From: Culturomica sp. | GTDB lineage: Bacteria; Bacteroidota; Bacteroidia; Bacteroidales; Marinifilaceae | DNA length: 41,897 bases | Direction of reading: 5' to 3' | NCBI GenBank assembly: GCA_031262745.1 | Contig: JAISHE010000044.1 | Coordinates: forward strand, 1 to 41,897 | Shown here: one piece after another, positions 32,701-40,484 of the stretch | How the letters are laid out: each line of letters begins with the position of its first letter | How positions within the stretch are numbered: position 1 is the first letter of the stretch | Position numbers and translations under genes: made by a program | Notes under the pieces: generated by a model | Told to the model about the DNA's origin: nothing | The model's input: only the letters and a program-made list of their open reading frames with translations | Databases searched by the model: none

Positions 32701-33225
32701 CAAAATCAAGCCTTGTATGATCGGTTGAAGTCCGTTGATTACGAATATTTTATAATTACAAAAGATAATCTTTCCATATTGAAAGAAGGCAAGTATATAA
32801 AGGAATATATGAGTTTCTTTGAAGATAACTATTTGAGAGACGTTAAAGGTGAGAACGGAATAGAAGACGGTGATTTTGTTTATAATAAGGAGTTGCCCCA
32901 TCGTTTTGTGTTGCTTTATTCCAACAAGATTGACCCGTTTAAGTTGAAAGAAGCATTTGAGGATTTTAACTACACGGGTTTGACGATTAACAATCAGAAA
33001 TATGATGAAGAGTATGATTGTCTCACTGTGAGTGGATTTAATGACGAGGCAACGGCAATGCGTTATTTTAATGCTGCAATAAAGGATAGGAATTTAACAA
33101 GACCTTTGAAAAATACGAATTATCGTAATTTTATTATCACGGAGTATAATTTAAAAACTGTTTTGGAGAATAAGAATGCGGATAAGTATTTGATATTCTT
33201 TAAGAGATATTATCTTGACAAGTGA
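29725..33225 (+). CDS. sprE: Type IX secretion lipoprotein SprE/PorW
   Basis: A 1166-aa lipoprotein. The start is TTG 29725, the only start giving the lipoprotein signal with lipobox LVAC (Cys17). The region after it (NFFTRNYHYFTTNYNVYFNG and DYAIEKAVKAIDKHSITAKP) matches SprE/PorW, needed for type IX secretion and, in gliders, motility. Tetratricopeptide-like helices fill about residues 100-780. The C-terminal part has three successive modules (about 790-905, 931-1040 and 1059-1166), each ending in a Y-x-x-F-I-I/A-I-x-T/S-x-x-N-L pattern and then F-F-x-x-x-Y. It overlaps tsaE by 4 bp (GTGA). It is longer than the roughly 850-900 aa I recall for SprE. Confidence 0.88.
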   Translation: MSRKIAIYLMLLFLVACSTKKNNFFTRNYHYFTTNYNVYFNGNEAFKQALKKMEANHKEDYTNLLPVFVSSNDQTRSMCNSDMDYAIEKAVKAIDKHSITAKPKRRGNKDSKRYEDFRKKREYNDMIPDCYLLMGKAYFYKKQYSMANNTFRHILRQYSTDEKLVTETQLWLFRSHVEMGHYDEAANEAKTLAGVKLTRRQKELFYATNTELAIKQNNFSQAIDDVKYLVDVTSDVSRSLRYKFILAQLYLQENRQSEAMAMLKKLSHFNFNYEMAFNAKIDMALAYTEDDKDVKKTLQKMLKDVKNEEFKDRIYYALGNIADRDGDEKGAIDYYWQSVRNSVSNDNQKSLSFLKLGDYYFADKDYVNAQLCYDSCMFFMDTRVENYDDLKLRVTNLTSLVNSLNVIYTQDSLQRIAALPEAERNRIIDEQIQKIKDDEAKAKELERQAQQERSFYYRSNMMSYGGGGSGSNNLSSGDWYFYNPMTIAMGKNEFRRKWGRRRLEDNWRRINKSMVAPTDVGDMAITDSEPEEEVDLKSKDYYLKNLPLTPEQLAVSNEKLQNAYYSAGELYLYTFNDPVKALECFEAYINRYKEGNKLPQVYYLAYYSANEIGETIKAEGYKNDLIKKFPDNELTKSILDPNYSQKTETESEEVNKLYEVAYNLYEEMYYSQALDKANEILLRYPDNKLKSNVLFLRAMCMLNLGKNDEIRVALNDVLDSKPSREISDVVNSIMASMNVGSKPVAYTESDMSNARYLRSNRHWVFSDTIENKIDTSAGETPYLIDNSAKYDVIIVLPEDIKTVQTLQLQGRLTYINAGNIISGKDYKMTKENLWYKVDALKIGTFEKYAEAEEYLTRISGDRNILKILGNSDYRIFAISTANLEMLKRLKDVDGYLDFFVKNYFKDSRKGEAITGQLGTSAHIFTYSDDSEYDVAFYLPFRKVNMNRLAGILKSIESAYVLSREDYDENHEILLLENVGNKTQALEQMNLLMQNQALYDRLKSVDYEYFIITKDNLSILKEGKYIKEYMSFFEDNYLRDVKGENGIEDGDFVYNKELPHRFVLLYSNKIDPFKLKEAFEDFNYTGLTINNQKYDEEYDCLTVSGFNDEATAMRYFNAAIKDRNLTRPLKNTNYRNFIITEYNLKTVLENKNADKYLIFFKRYYLDK

Positions 33226-33653
33226 AGTGGTTAATTAGAAACACAGGCGAATTGGACGCAACGGCTGCATCGTTTTTGGAAACGGTAAAGGATATGAAAG
33301 TTTTTGCTTTCTACGGAGCTATGGGAGTGGGTAAAACTACTTTTGTGAAAGCTTTGGGGAAGGCACTTGGTGCTACGGATGAAGTTAGTTCTCCGACTTT
33401 TTCTATTGTTAATGAATACCACACATCCGAAGGTGATGTTTTTTACCACTTTGATTTTTATCGTATCAATAATATTGAAGAAGCATTGGACTTTGGTGTT
33501 GAAGAATACTTTTACGGAGGCAGGCGATGTTTCATAGAATGGTCGGAAAAGATAGAAGAGTTGTTACCACCGGACACGGTGTGTTGTTATTTTCGTGAAT
33601 TGCCTGACGGTTCTCGGGAAATAGATATAGATGATGACGTTTTAAACTCATGA
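33222..33653 (+). CDS. tsaE: tRNA t6A threonylcarbamoyltransferase complex ATPase TsaE
   Basis: A 143-aa P-loop ATPase that powers t6A37 modification of ANN-decoding tRNAs with TsaB and TsaD. The motif GAMGVGKT (32-39) is followed by SPTFSIVNEY, HFDFYR and FIEWSEK. The start is GTG 33222, overlapping the sprE stop as GTGA, which suggests translational coupling. The porE-like gene begins 2 nt after its stop. TsaB and TsaD are not in the window. Confidence 0.95.
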   Translation: MKWLIRNTGELDATAASFLETVKDMKVFAFYGAMGVGKTTFVKALGKALGATDEVSSPTFSIVNEYHTSEGDVFYHFDFYRINNIEEALDFGVEEYFYGGRRCFIEWSEKIEELLPPDTVCCYFRELPDGSREIDIDDDVLNS

Positions 33654-33654
33654 T

Positions 33655-36204
33655 ATGAAGATTGCCGTATACATATTGATAATTCTGCTTATGTCTTCCT
33701 GTTCGTCGTCTTATTATATGCGTAAGGGTAATAAAATGTATGAAACCGGACGTTTCTATAAAGCGGGTGTGAATTATGAAAAGGCTTTTAAAAAGATGTC
33801 TAAAAAAGACGACAGATCGGCGGTTGCAATGAAAGTCGGAGTTTCTTTTCAAGACGTAAATAGACTTTCGGAAGCATACACTTGGTATCGCCGTGCTTCA
33901 CAAGCAGATAAAACGAAAACGGAACCTTACATTAAAATGGCGGAGATTAGTGTATTGCGTGGTGATGTAGACAATGCGGAAGTGGTGTTGGAAAACTTTA
34001 ATACATTGTTTCCGGACGATGAGCGCGGAAAGGACGGAATTTATTCGCTCGGCATTTTGAGGCGTGATGAGGAAAAGTCAGGGCGTTACTATGTAGAAGC
34101 TATTAAAGAGTTGAACAGTCGCGACCAAAACTTTGCGCCCATGTTTGACCCGTCCGACAATAATTTTATTTATTTCACTTCTACTCGTCCTGCAAACAGT
34201 AAAAAAAGAGGTCATAAAACAGATCCTGTTACGGGAGATGCTTACAGTAATATCTTTGTAAGCGAATTTTCCAATGAAATACGCCGTAGAGATAAAAAAG
34301 GAGTTGTTAAGGTAGTGCGCCATTATCCTGAATCGCGTTGGATGCAGCCTGAACTTGCTGCCGATTCCTTGAAATCAAATCGCAACGACGGTGCCGTGAG
34401 TTTTTCATCAGACGGAAATCTTATGTATTTCACTTCATCGCGTATGATTGACGGTAAAAATCTTGGTACACGTATTTATTCTGCTGCAAAAATTGCTGCA
34501 AAAGACGGAGAAAACAGCAGTTGGAGTCAAATAGCAATGTCCGGAGTTTGTGGCGACAGTGTTTCCGTCGGTCATCCTGCATTTACGCCCGACGGTGATA
34601 GATTGTATTTTGTTACGGATATTCTACCCGAAGGATTCGGCGGTAAGGATATTTGGTATGTTGAACGTGTAGGTAATTCTTGGGGTGAACCGAAGAATGC
34701 AGGTGAAATGATTAATACCGAAGGAGACGAACTTTATCCTTATGTCAGGGACAACGGTGATTTCTACTTTGCTTCAAACGGTTATAACGACTGTATAGGT
34801 GGTTTGGATATTTATAAAATTACAACGAGCGACGGAGAACAAAAGCGTGAACGCTTACCGTCCCCGATAAATTCCTATGCCGATGATTTCGGTATCACGT
34901 TCAAAACAGGTGTTGATGAAGGGATGTTCTCATCTTCGCGCTCCGGTCGCAACGACAATATATTTTCATTTGCTTACATTCCGCAGCGTTTGAGTCTGAA
35001 TGTTGTTATGCTTAACAGTTTCACATCTCGACCCATTAAAGAAGCTCAAGTTATTTTAACCGGTGATGACGGTTCAACAAATCGTTTGCTTTCCGACACG
35101 GCAGGTAGAGTGAGATTTGAATTACAGCCGGATATAGATTATGTTGTTACGCTGCAACATGCCGACTATCTCATTTCCAAAGAGGAAATATCTACCTACA
35201 AAATAGAAGACGACCGTGAGTTTGAGATTATAACGGAGATGCAGCCCATTGAGAAACCGATTATCATTCCCGATATTTATTTCGATTTTGCCAAATGGGA
35301 TCTACGTGAGGATGCAATGAAAAATCTTGAAAGTCTTATAAAGACGTTGAATGACAATCCGAATATAACGATAGAACTTTCAGCTCATACGGATATGATA
35401 GGTTCGGCATCCGACAATTTGTTGCTGTCGAAGCGCAGGGCAGAATCGGTGGTTAATTACCTTATAAGTCAAGGAATACATCCCGACCGTCTAACGGCTA
35501 AAGGTTACGGTAAGGATCAGCCACGCATAATAACCGCAAAAGATGCAAAAGTTTACGGCTTTTTGAAAGAAGGAGATGTGCTCACACCAACGTTTATTCT
35601 TCAACTTAAACCGGAGCAAAGAGCAATAGCCTCTCAACTTAATCGTCGTATTGAATTTAAGGTTATGCGCAGAGATTATAAACCGAATGCGGATAAAAAG
35701 GCTCGGACTGTTGCCGAATCGGCTACATCACAACTGTCGCAAGAACCTGAGGTACTTTATAGTGTACCTGAGAACACTCATTCCGATGCGGTGCAAAATA
35801 AGGTTGTATCCGAAAAGGCTATGAAAAAGGTTGACGCAACAACACCGAAACCTACACAAACTTCTGTCGCCACTTCGTCGGAGGTAAGCAACACGGAACA
35901 TTCCAAACAATCTTTGGAAAGTGTGAAAAAATTACTTTTAAGTGGTGGACATACTGCAAAAAAACTAACTTTGCGCGATATTAGTACGATTAAAGGTAAT
36001 TTCTTCACCGTTCAATTGGGAATATATAAAAATGAACCTAAGGAATTGTTAAAGAATTTCAGAGTGGTGTTTACGGAAAAGCAAGCAAACGGTACGGTGC
36101 GCTACTGCGTGGGTGTTTACTCTACGAGAGAAGAAGCGAAAAAGTACGGAACGGAATTAAAAGAAAAAGGGATTGATAATTTTGTTAGAGAATATAATAA
36201 CTAA
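33655..36204 (+). CDS. porE: PorE-like type IX secretion lipoprotein with OmpA and SPOR domains
   Basis: An 849-aa lipoprotein with lipobox SSC (Cys16). The domain order is TPR-like repeats (about 20-130), a PD40/WD40-like propeller (about 150-440), a carboxypeptidase-regulatory-like beta domain (about 445-530) and an OmpA-C peptidoglycan-binding domain (about 535-670, IYFDFAKWDLRE, then SAHTD and SKRRAESV). This is the arrangement of PorE, a T9SS component linking the machinery to peptidoglycan. A Ser/Thr/Lys-rich linker then leads to a C-terminal SPOR-like domain (about 780-849, FFTVQLGIYKNEP), which would also bind glycan strands. The general OmpA-family annotation is the alternative. It is co-transcribed with sprE and tsaE. 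Confidence 0.82.
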   Translation: MKIAVYILIILLMSSCSSSYYMRKGNKMYETGRFYKAGVNYEKAFKKMSKKDDRSAVAMKVGVSFQDVNRLSEAYTWYRRASQADKTKTEPYIKMAEISVLRGDVDNAEVVLENFNTLFPDDERGKDGIYSLGILRRDEEKSGRYYVEAIKELNSRDQNFAPMFDPSDNNFIYFTSTRPANSKKRGHKTDPVTGDAYSNIFVSEFSNEIRRRDKKGVVKVVRHYPESRWMQPELAADSLKSNRNDGAVSFSSDGNLMYFTSSRMIDGKNLGTRIYSAAKIAAKDGENSSWSQIAMSGVCGDSVSVGHPAFTPDGDRLYFVTDILPEGFGGKDIWYVERVGNSWGEPKNAGEMINTEGDELYPYVRDNGDFYFASNGYNDCIGGLDIYKITTSDGEQKRERLPSPINSYADDFGITFKTGVDEGMFSSSRSGRNDNIFSFAYIPQRLSLNVVMLNSFTSRPIKEAQVILTGDDGSTNRLLSDTAGRVRFELQPDIDYVVTLQHADYLISKEEISTYKIEDDREFEIITEMQPIEKPIIIPDIYFDFAKWDLREDAMKNLESLIKTLNDNPNITIELSAHTDMIGSASDNLLLSKRRAESVVNYLISQGIHPDRLTAKGYGKDQPRIITAKDAKVYGFLKEGDVLTPTFILQLKPEQRAIASQLNRRIEFKVMRRDYKPNADKKARTVAESATSQLSQEPEVLYSVPENTHSDAVQNKVVSEKAMKKVDATTPKPTQTSVATSSEVSNTEHSKQSLESVKKLLLSGGHTAKKLTLRDISTIKGNFFTVQLGIYKNEPKELLKNFRVVFTEKQANGTVRYCVGVYSTREEAKKYGTELKEKGIDNFVREYNN

Positions 36205-36225
36205 ATAAATGTACATATAAATAAA

Positions 36226-37437
36226 ATGAAAACTATTGCTATTCTTTGCGGAGGCGGACCGGCTCCGGGCATTAACACGGTGGTTGCCACTGTTGCCAAG
36301 ATTTTTATGAAAGATAATTACAGAGTGTTGGCTATACATGAGGGTTACAAAGGTTTATTTTCGGAGAATCCGGATATAGAGGAATTGACTTTTGAAAAAG
36401 CCGACATGATGTTTGTTCTTGGAGGTTCTATGATACGCATGAGTCGTCATAAACCCAAAGATGAAGAATTTTCGGATAGATTGTTTAAGCAATACGGCAT
36501 AGAATTGCTTGTTACTATCGGTGGAGACGATACGGCTTCAACTGCCAACAGACTTACGAAATTCTTGAAACAACACAATTTACAGGTGAGCAACATTCAT
36601 GTTCCCAAGACAATTGATAACGACTTACCACTTCAGGAAGGAGTGCCTACATTTGGATTTATGACTGCCAAAGAAATGGGTGTGAACATTGCGAAGATTA
36701 TCAAATCGGAAGCGTCAACCACTCAAAATTGGTATGTGATGATGTCAATGGGACGAGAAGCCGGTCATTTAGCCTACGAAATAGGTAAGAGCATACAGTC
36801 TGCGATGATAATCATACCTGAAATGTTTGAAGGTATTGACATGACTTTGGATAAAATCGTGAAATTGATGATTTCTTCCGTAGTGAAACGTCGCATTCAC
36901 GGAAGGAAATTCGGTGTTATAGTAGTGAGCGAAGGAATTTTTCACTGCTTGCGTGATGCCGATATTGAAGCTTCCGGAATATGTTTCACTTACGATGCTC
37001 ACGGTCATCCGGAACTTGGAGAAGTGGGTAAAGCTCATATATTAAATAAACTGCTTTGCAAGAAAGCCAGAGAGTTGGGAATACAAATGACAGGACGCCC
37101 GATAGAAGTCGGCTACTCTTTGCGTTGCGTTGATCCTTGTGCCGAAGACCTTTCTTATTGCACTACTCTTGGAGTGGGAGTGAAGAAATTGTATGAAGCG
37201 GGCATCACGGGTTGCATGGTTTCCGTTGATATAAACAGGAAGATTGTACCTATTTATTTAAGTGATGTTGAAGATGAAAACGGTAAAATTCGTCCGAGAT
37301 TGGTGAACATGCACAGAGAAGAAGTGAAAAACACATTTACCGACATGCTTTTCTATCTAACTGAAGACGATAGAGAAAAAGCAAAAACATACCTTGAAAA
37401 TCCGGAAGAATACGAGTGGGCTAACATTATGAAATAG
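36226..37437 (+). CDS. Phosphofructokinase, pyrophosphate-type residues
   Basis: A 403-aa phosphofructokinase acting on fructose 6-phosphate in glycolysis. The two positions that separate donor type both read pyrophosphate: GGDD with Asp102 (ATP enzymes have GGDG) and PKTIDND with Lys128 (ATP enzymes have PGTIDND). GGGPAPGIN is the N-terminal motif and MGREAGHLAYE the sugar-binding loop. Because PPi enzymes act near equilibrium, it could run in both directions. A second, ATP-type enzyme is encoded at 40485. It follows the porE-like gene by 21 bp. Confidence 0.88.
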   Translation: MKTIAILCGGGPAPGINTVVATVAKIFMKDNYRVLAIHEGYKGLFSENPDIEELTFEKADMMFVLGGSMIRMSRHKPKDEEFSDRLFKQYGIELLVTIGGDDTASTANRLTKFLKQHNLQVSNIHVPKTIDNDLPLQEGVPTFGFMTAKEMGVNIAKIIKSEASTTQNWYVMMSMGREAGHLAYEIGKSIQSAMIIIPEMFEGIDMTLDKIVKLMISSVVKRRIHGRKFGVIVVSEGIFHCLRDADIEASGICFTYDAHGHPELGEVGKAHILNKLLCKKARELGIQMTGRPIEVGYSLRCVDPCAEDLSYCTTLGVGVKKLYEAGITGCMVSVDINRKIVPIYLSDVEDENGKIRPRLVNMHREEVKNTFTDMLFYLTEDDREKAKTYLENPEEYEWANIMK

Positions 37438-37461
37438 GAAGCCTCTTAAAAACAGTGAAAC

Positions 37462-38898
37462 ATGAATTTATTCCGAAAAAAAGACGTCGGTGAACTTATT
37501 GCGGAATCGCAAGGAAGCGGGTTGCGTCGATGTTTGTCGGCAACCGGATTGGTTATGCTCGGCATCGGAGCAATAGTAGGTACGGGGATATTTGTTGTAA
37601 CCGGACAGGCAGCCGCCCAATATGCAGGTCCGGCTCTCACTATTTCTTTTGTCTTCTCGGCAATCGGCTGTGTATTAGCAGCATTATGTTATGCCGAATT
37701 TGCTTCGATGATACCTGTTAGCGGCAGTGTGTATTCATATTCCTACGCCACAATAGGAGAGTTTATGGCTTGGTTCATCGGTTGGGACTTAATTTTGGAA
37801 TACGTTTTTGCTGTTTCGAGCGTTGCTGTCGGTTGGTCGGGTTACGTTTGTAATTTGTTGGCAGGTTGGGGATTGGATTTACCTGCCAACATAACTCAAG
37901 CCACTTTGAATTACTTTCCCGATAGCGGTTGGGCGTTTTCGGGAAGTATTATCAATTTTCCTGCGTTTTTTATTGTCGCACTTGTTTCTGCTTTGCTCAT
38001 GAACGGAATCAAAGAATCGTCTTGGGTCAACGGATTTATTGTTGTTATTAAAGTGTCGGTGATACTTCTATTCATCGGCTTTGGCATTTCATATATCGAC
38101 ACGTCTAATTATGTACCTTATATACCTGAAAATACCGGTGAATTCGGTAATTACGGTTGGAGCGGCATAATGCGTGCCGCAGCAGTAGTATTTTATGCCT
38201 ATCTCGGTTTTGATGCTCTTTCAACGGCAGCGCAGGAAGTTCGCAATCCGCAAAAAGACATGCCCAAAGGAATATTGATTTCCCTTCTTATATGTGCATT
38301 GTTATATGTGGGTGTAACGGCAGTTCTCACGGGAGTTGTAAACTATACCGAATTAAATGTGGATGCCCCCATTGCTCTTGCCATTGATAAGGCGGGTGAG
38401 GGATTGAACTGGTTGAGTCCTTTTATAAAACTCGGAGCCATTGCCGGTATAAGTTCGGTTATTTTAGTGATGATGCTCGGACAATCACGCATCTACTATG
38501 CTATTGCAAAAGACGGTATGTTGCCGAAAGTGTTTTCAAAAGTGAATGCTCGCAAGGGTACGCCCCAGAATGCTACAATTTTTGCCTGTATAGTGTCGGG
38601 ACTTATAGCAGGCTTATTTCCGTTACAAGTGTTGGTTGAAATGGTTTCAATCGGTACGCTAATGGCTTTCACAATTGTGTGTATCTCCATTATCGTGTTA
38701 AGGCACACTCGCCCCGATTTGCATCGTCCGTTCAGAGTGCCTTGGGTGCCGACTATACCGATTTTGGGAGCCGTAATTTGTTTATTACAGATGTTTTCTT
38801 TGCCGCTTGGCACGTGGTTGCGATTGATAATATGGATGTTAATCGGTTTTGTGATCTATTTTTTATACGGCAAACGACACAGTCTTTTGAATAAATAA
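37462..38898 (+). CDS. APC-superfamily amino acid permease
   Basis: A 478-aa integral inner-membrane transporter of the APC superfamily, cationic-amino-acid/YfnA-like group. About 12 hydrophobic segments are visible. The first helix carries the substrate-binding GIGAIVGTGIFVVTG motif, followed by AGPALTISF. The consensus FFAYLGFD-type motif appears as VFYAYLGFDALSTAAQE, then NPQKDMPKGI. The substrate cannot be assigned. The start ATG 37462 leads into the cytoplasmic segment FRKKDVGELIAESQGSGLRR, usual for the group. It lies 24 bp after the PPi-type phosphofructokinase gene. Confidence 0.92.
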   Translation: MNLFRKKDVGELIAESQGSGLRRCLSATGLVMLGIGAIVGTGIFVVTGQAAAQYAGPALTISFVFSAIGCVLAALCYAEFASMIPVSGSVYSYSYATIGEFMAWFIGWDLILEYVFAVSSVAVGWSGYVCNLLAGWGLDLPANITQATLNYFPDSGWAFSGSIINFPAFFIVALVSALLMNGIKESSWVNGFIVVIKVSVILLFIGFGISYIDTSNYVPYIPENTGEFGNYGWSGIMRAAAVVFYAYLGFDALSTAAQEVRNPQKDMPKGILISLLICALLYVGVTAVLTGVVNYTELNVDAPIALAIDKAGEGLNWLSPFIKLGAIAGISSVILVMMLGQSRIYYAIAKDGMLPKVFSKVNARKGTPQNATIFACIVSGLIAGLFPLQVLVEMVSIGTLMAFTIVCISIIVLRHTRPDLHRPFRVPWVPTIPILGAVICLLQMFSLPLGTWLRLIIWMLIGFVIYFLYGKRHSLLNK

Positions 38899-38915
38899 AG
38901 TATAGAAAATTGTAG

Positions 38916-38923
38916 TATATTTG
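38916..38923 (+). promoter_or_regulatory. -7 box close to cmk start
   Basis: TATATTTG matches TAnnTTTG and lies 9 nt before the cmk ATG at 38933, so a transcript from it would be nearly leaderless. Confidence 0.4.
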
Positions 38924-38932
38924 CGCCCGAAT

Positions 38933-39622
38933 ATGGAAAAAGGTTTAATTGTAGCAATTGACGGATATTCGTCCACCGGCAAAAGCACCATAGCTAAAAT
39001 GCTTGCTAAATGTTTGCGCTACGTATATGTGGATACGGGAGCAATGTATAGAGCGGTGGCTCTCTACTCATTGCAACATTCTATCACCGATGAGGCGGTT
39101 TTGAAAGATTTGCTTCCCGACATTTCAATAAAATTACGTTATAATGTTCACAATCGTGAGTATGAAACTTCCCTTAACGGCGTAAACGTTGAGAATGAAA
39201 TAAGGGGAATGGATGTGTCAAACCGTGTGAGTGTGGTTTCGAGTTGGCAAAGCGTTAGGACATTCCTTGTGGAACAGCAGCGTAAACTTGGTGCTAAGGG
39301 TGGAATTGTGATGGACGGACGGGATATAGGCACGGTTGTATTTCCGAATGCCGATGTAAAGTTTTTTCTTACAACTAAGCTGGAAGTGCGTGCACTTCGC
39401 AGATACGAGCAACTTGTTGCAAAAGGAGTAAAGGTGTCATATAAGGAAGTCGCACAGAACGTGCTTGAAAGAGATTATAAAGACGAGAACCGCGAGATTA
39501 GTCCGTTGAAACCGGCTAAAGATGCTATACTTATCGACAATACTTGGATGGCGCTGGAAGATGAACTTGATTTGATGCTGCGGGAAATACGACTTGTTGA
39601 TGATGATTACTATAGAGATTGA
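38933..39622 (+). CDS. cmk: Cytidylate kinase
   Basis: A 229-aa kinase phosphorylating CMP and dCMP with ATP. The P-loop GYSSTGKST (11-19), DTGAMYRAVALY and GRDIGTVVFPNADVKFF are family motifs, and the length is normal. I chose ATG 38933 (MEKGLIVAIDG); the frame extends four codons upstream to a TTG without homology. Its last 20 bases overlap ispH, a gene order seen in other bacteria (cmk followed by ispH). Confidence 0.96.
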   Translation: MEKGLIVAIDGYSSTGKSTIAKMLAKCLRYVYVDTGAMYRAVALYSLQHSITDEAVLKDLLPDISIKLRYNVHNREYETSLNGVNVENEIRGMDVSNRVSVVSSWQSVRTFLVEQQRKLGAKGGIVMDGRDIGTVVFPNADVKFFLTTKLEVRALRRYEQLVAKGVKVSYKEVAQNVLERDYKDENREISPLKPAKDAILIDNTWMALEDELDLMLREIRLVDDDYYRD

Positions 39623-40460
39623 CGAAAATTCGGGTTTTTGTTTTGGTGTGGTGAACGCTATTAATAAAGCAGAGAAAGAATTGGAAAAGGGAAAGCTCTA
39701 CTGCATTGGCGACATTGTTCACAACACTCTTGAAGTGGAACGTTTGCAGAAGAAGGGTTTAATCACTATCGGTCATGAGAAGTTCGGTGAGTTACGTAAT
39801 TGCAGAGTTTTGTTCAGAGCGCACGGTGAGCCGCCTTCTTCTTATTGCACGGCAAAGCAAAGGGGTATTGATGTTATAGATGCTTCCTGTCCTGTGGTGC
39901 TTGGTTTGCAGAAGAAAATACGTGAAGCATACGAAGAAATTAAAAATTCGGGAGGTCAAGTGGTTATTTACGGTAAAAAAGGTCATTCGGAGGTTGTGGG
40001 ACTTGTGGGACAAACAAATGGTGAAGCAATAGTTGTTGATAATGAAGAGGATATTGAGCGTATAGATTTCACTAAACCGGTGATAGTTTTTTCTCAAACC
40101 ACAAAAAATTTAGAGCATTTTCAATCTATTTCCGAGAAGATACGTAGAAGAGGAGGTGAGAATGTGAAGGTCTACGACACTATTTGTAGAAAAGTAGCCA
40201 ACCGTATACCGCAGTTGAGAGATTTCGCAGCCCGTCATGATGTTATCCTTTTTGTGAGTGATGAAAAAAGTTCCAACGGTCGGCAACTTTATGTAATTTG
40301 TAAGGAAGTGAACGAGAGGAGTTACTTTATTCACGGACGGGAGGATTTGAAAAAAGAAATGTTTGATAAAGCAAAAAGTGTGGGTATAAGCGGAGCCACC
40401 TCAACTCCCCACAGGATTATGAAGGATGTGGCTCAAGAGATACTAAATATAACGAAATAA
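39603..40460 (+). CDS. ispH: 4-hydroxy-3-methylbut-2-enyl diphosphate reductase
   Basis: A 285-aa [4Fe-4S] enzyme forming IPP and DMAPP in the last step of the MEP isoprenoid pathway. The three cluster cysteines are Cys13 (SGFCFGV), Cys96 (DASCPVV) and Cys195 (DTICRKV). Substrate-binding His40, His74 (FRAHGEP) and His128, the proton-relay Glu130 (GHSEVVG) and the SQTT loop are present. Two adjacent ATGs (39600 and 39603) overlap the end of cmk; the second gives MITIEIDENSGFC. It is coupled to cmk and followed 24 bp later by pfkA. Confidence 0.96.
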   Translation: MITIEIDENSGFCFGVVNAINKAEKELEKGKLYCIGDIVHNTLEVERLQKKGLITIGHEKFGELRNCRVLFRAHGEPPSSYCTAKQRGIDVIDASCPVVLGLQKKIREAYEEIKNSGGQVVIYGKKGHSEVVGLVGQTNGEAIVVDNEEDIERIDFTKPVIVFSQTTKNLEHFQSISEKIRRRGGENVKVYDTICRKVANRIPQLRDFAARHDVILFVSDEKSSNGRQLYVICKEVNERSYFIHGREDLKKEMFDKAKSVGISGATSTPHRIMKDVAQEILNITK

Positions 40461-40484
40461 CAATAATACTATTAATTAGATATT

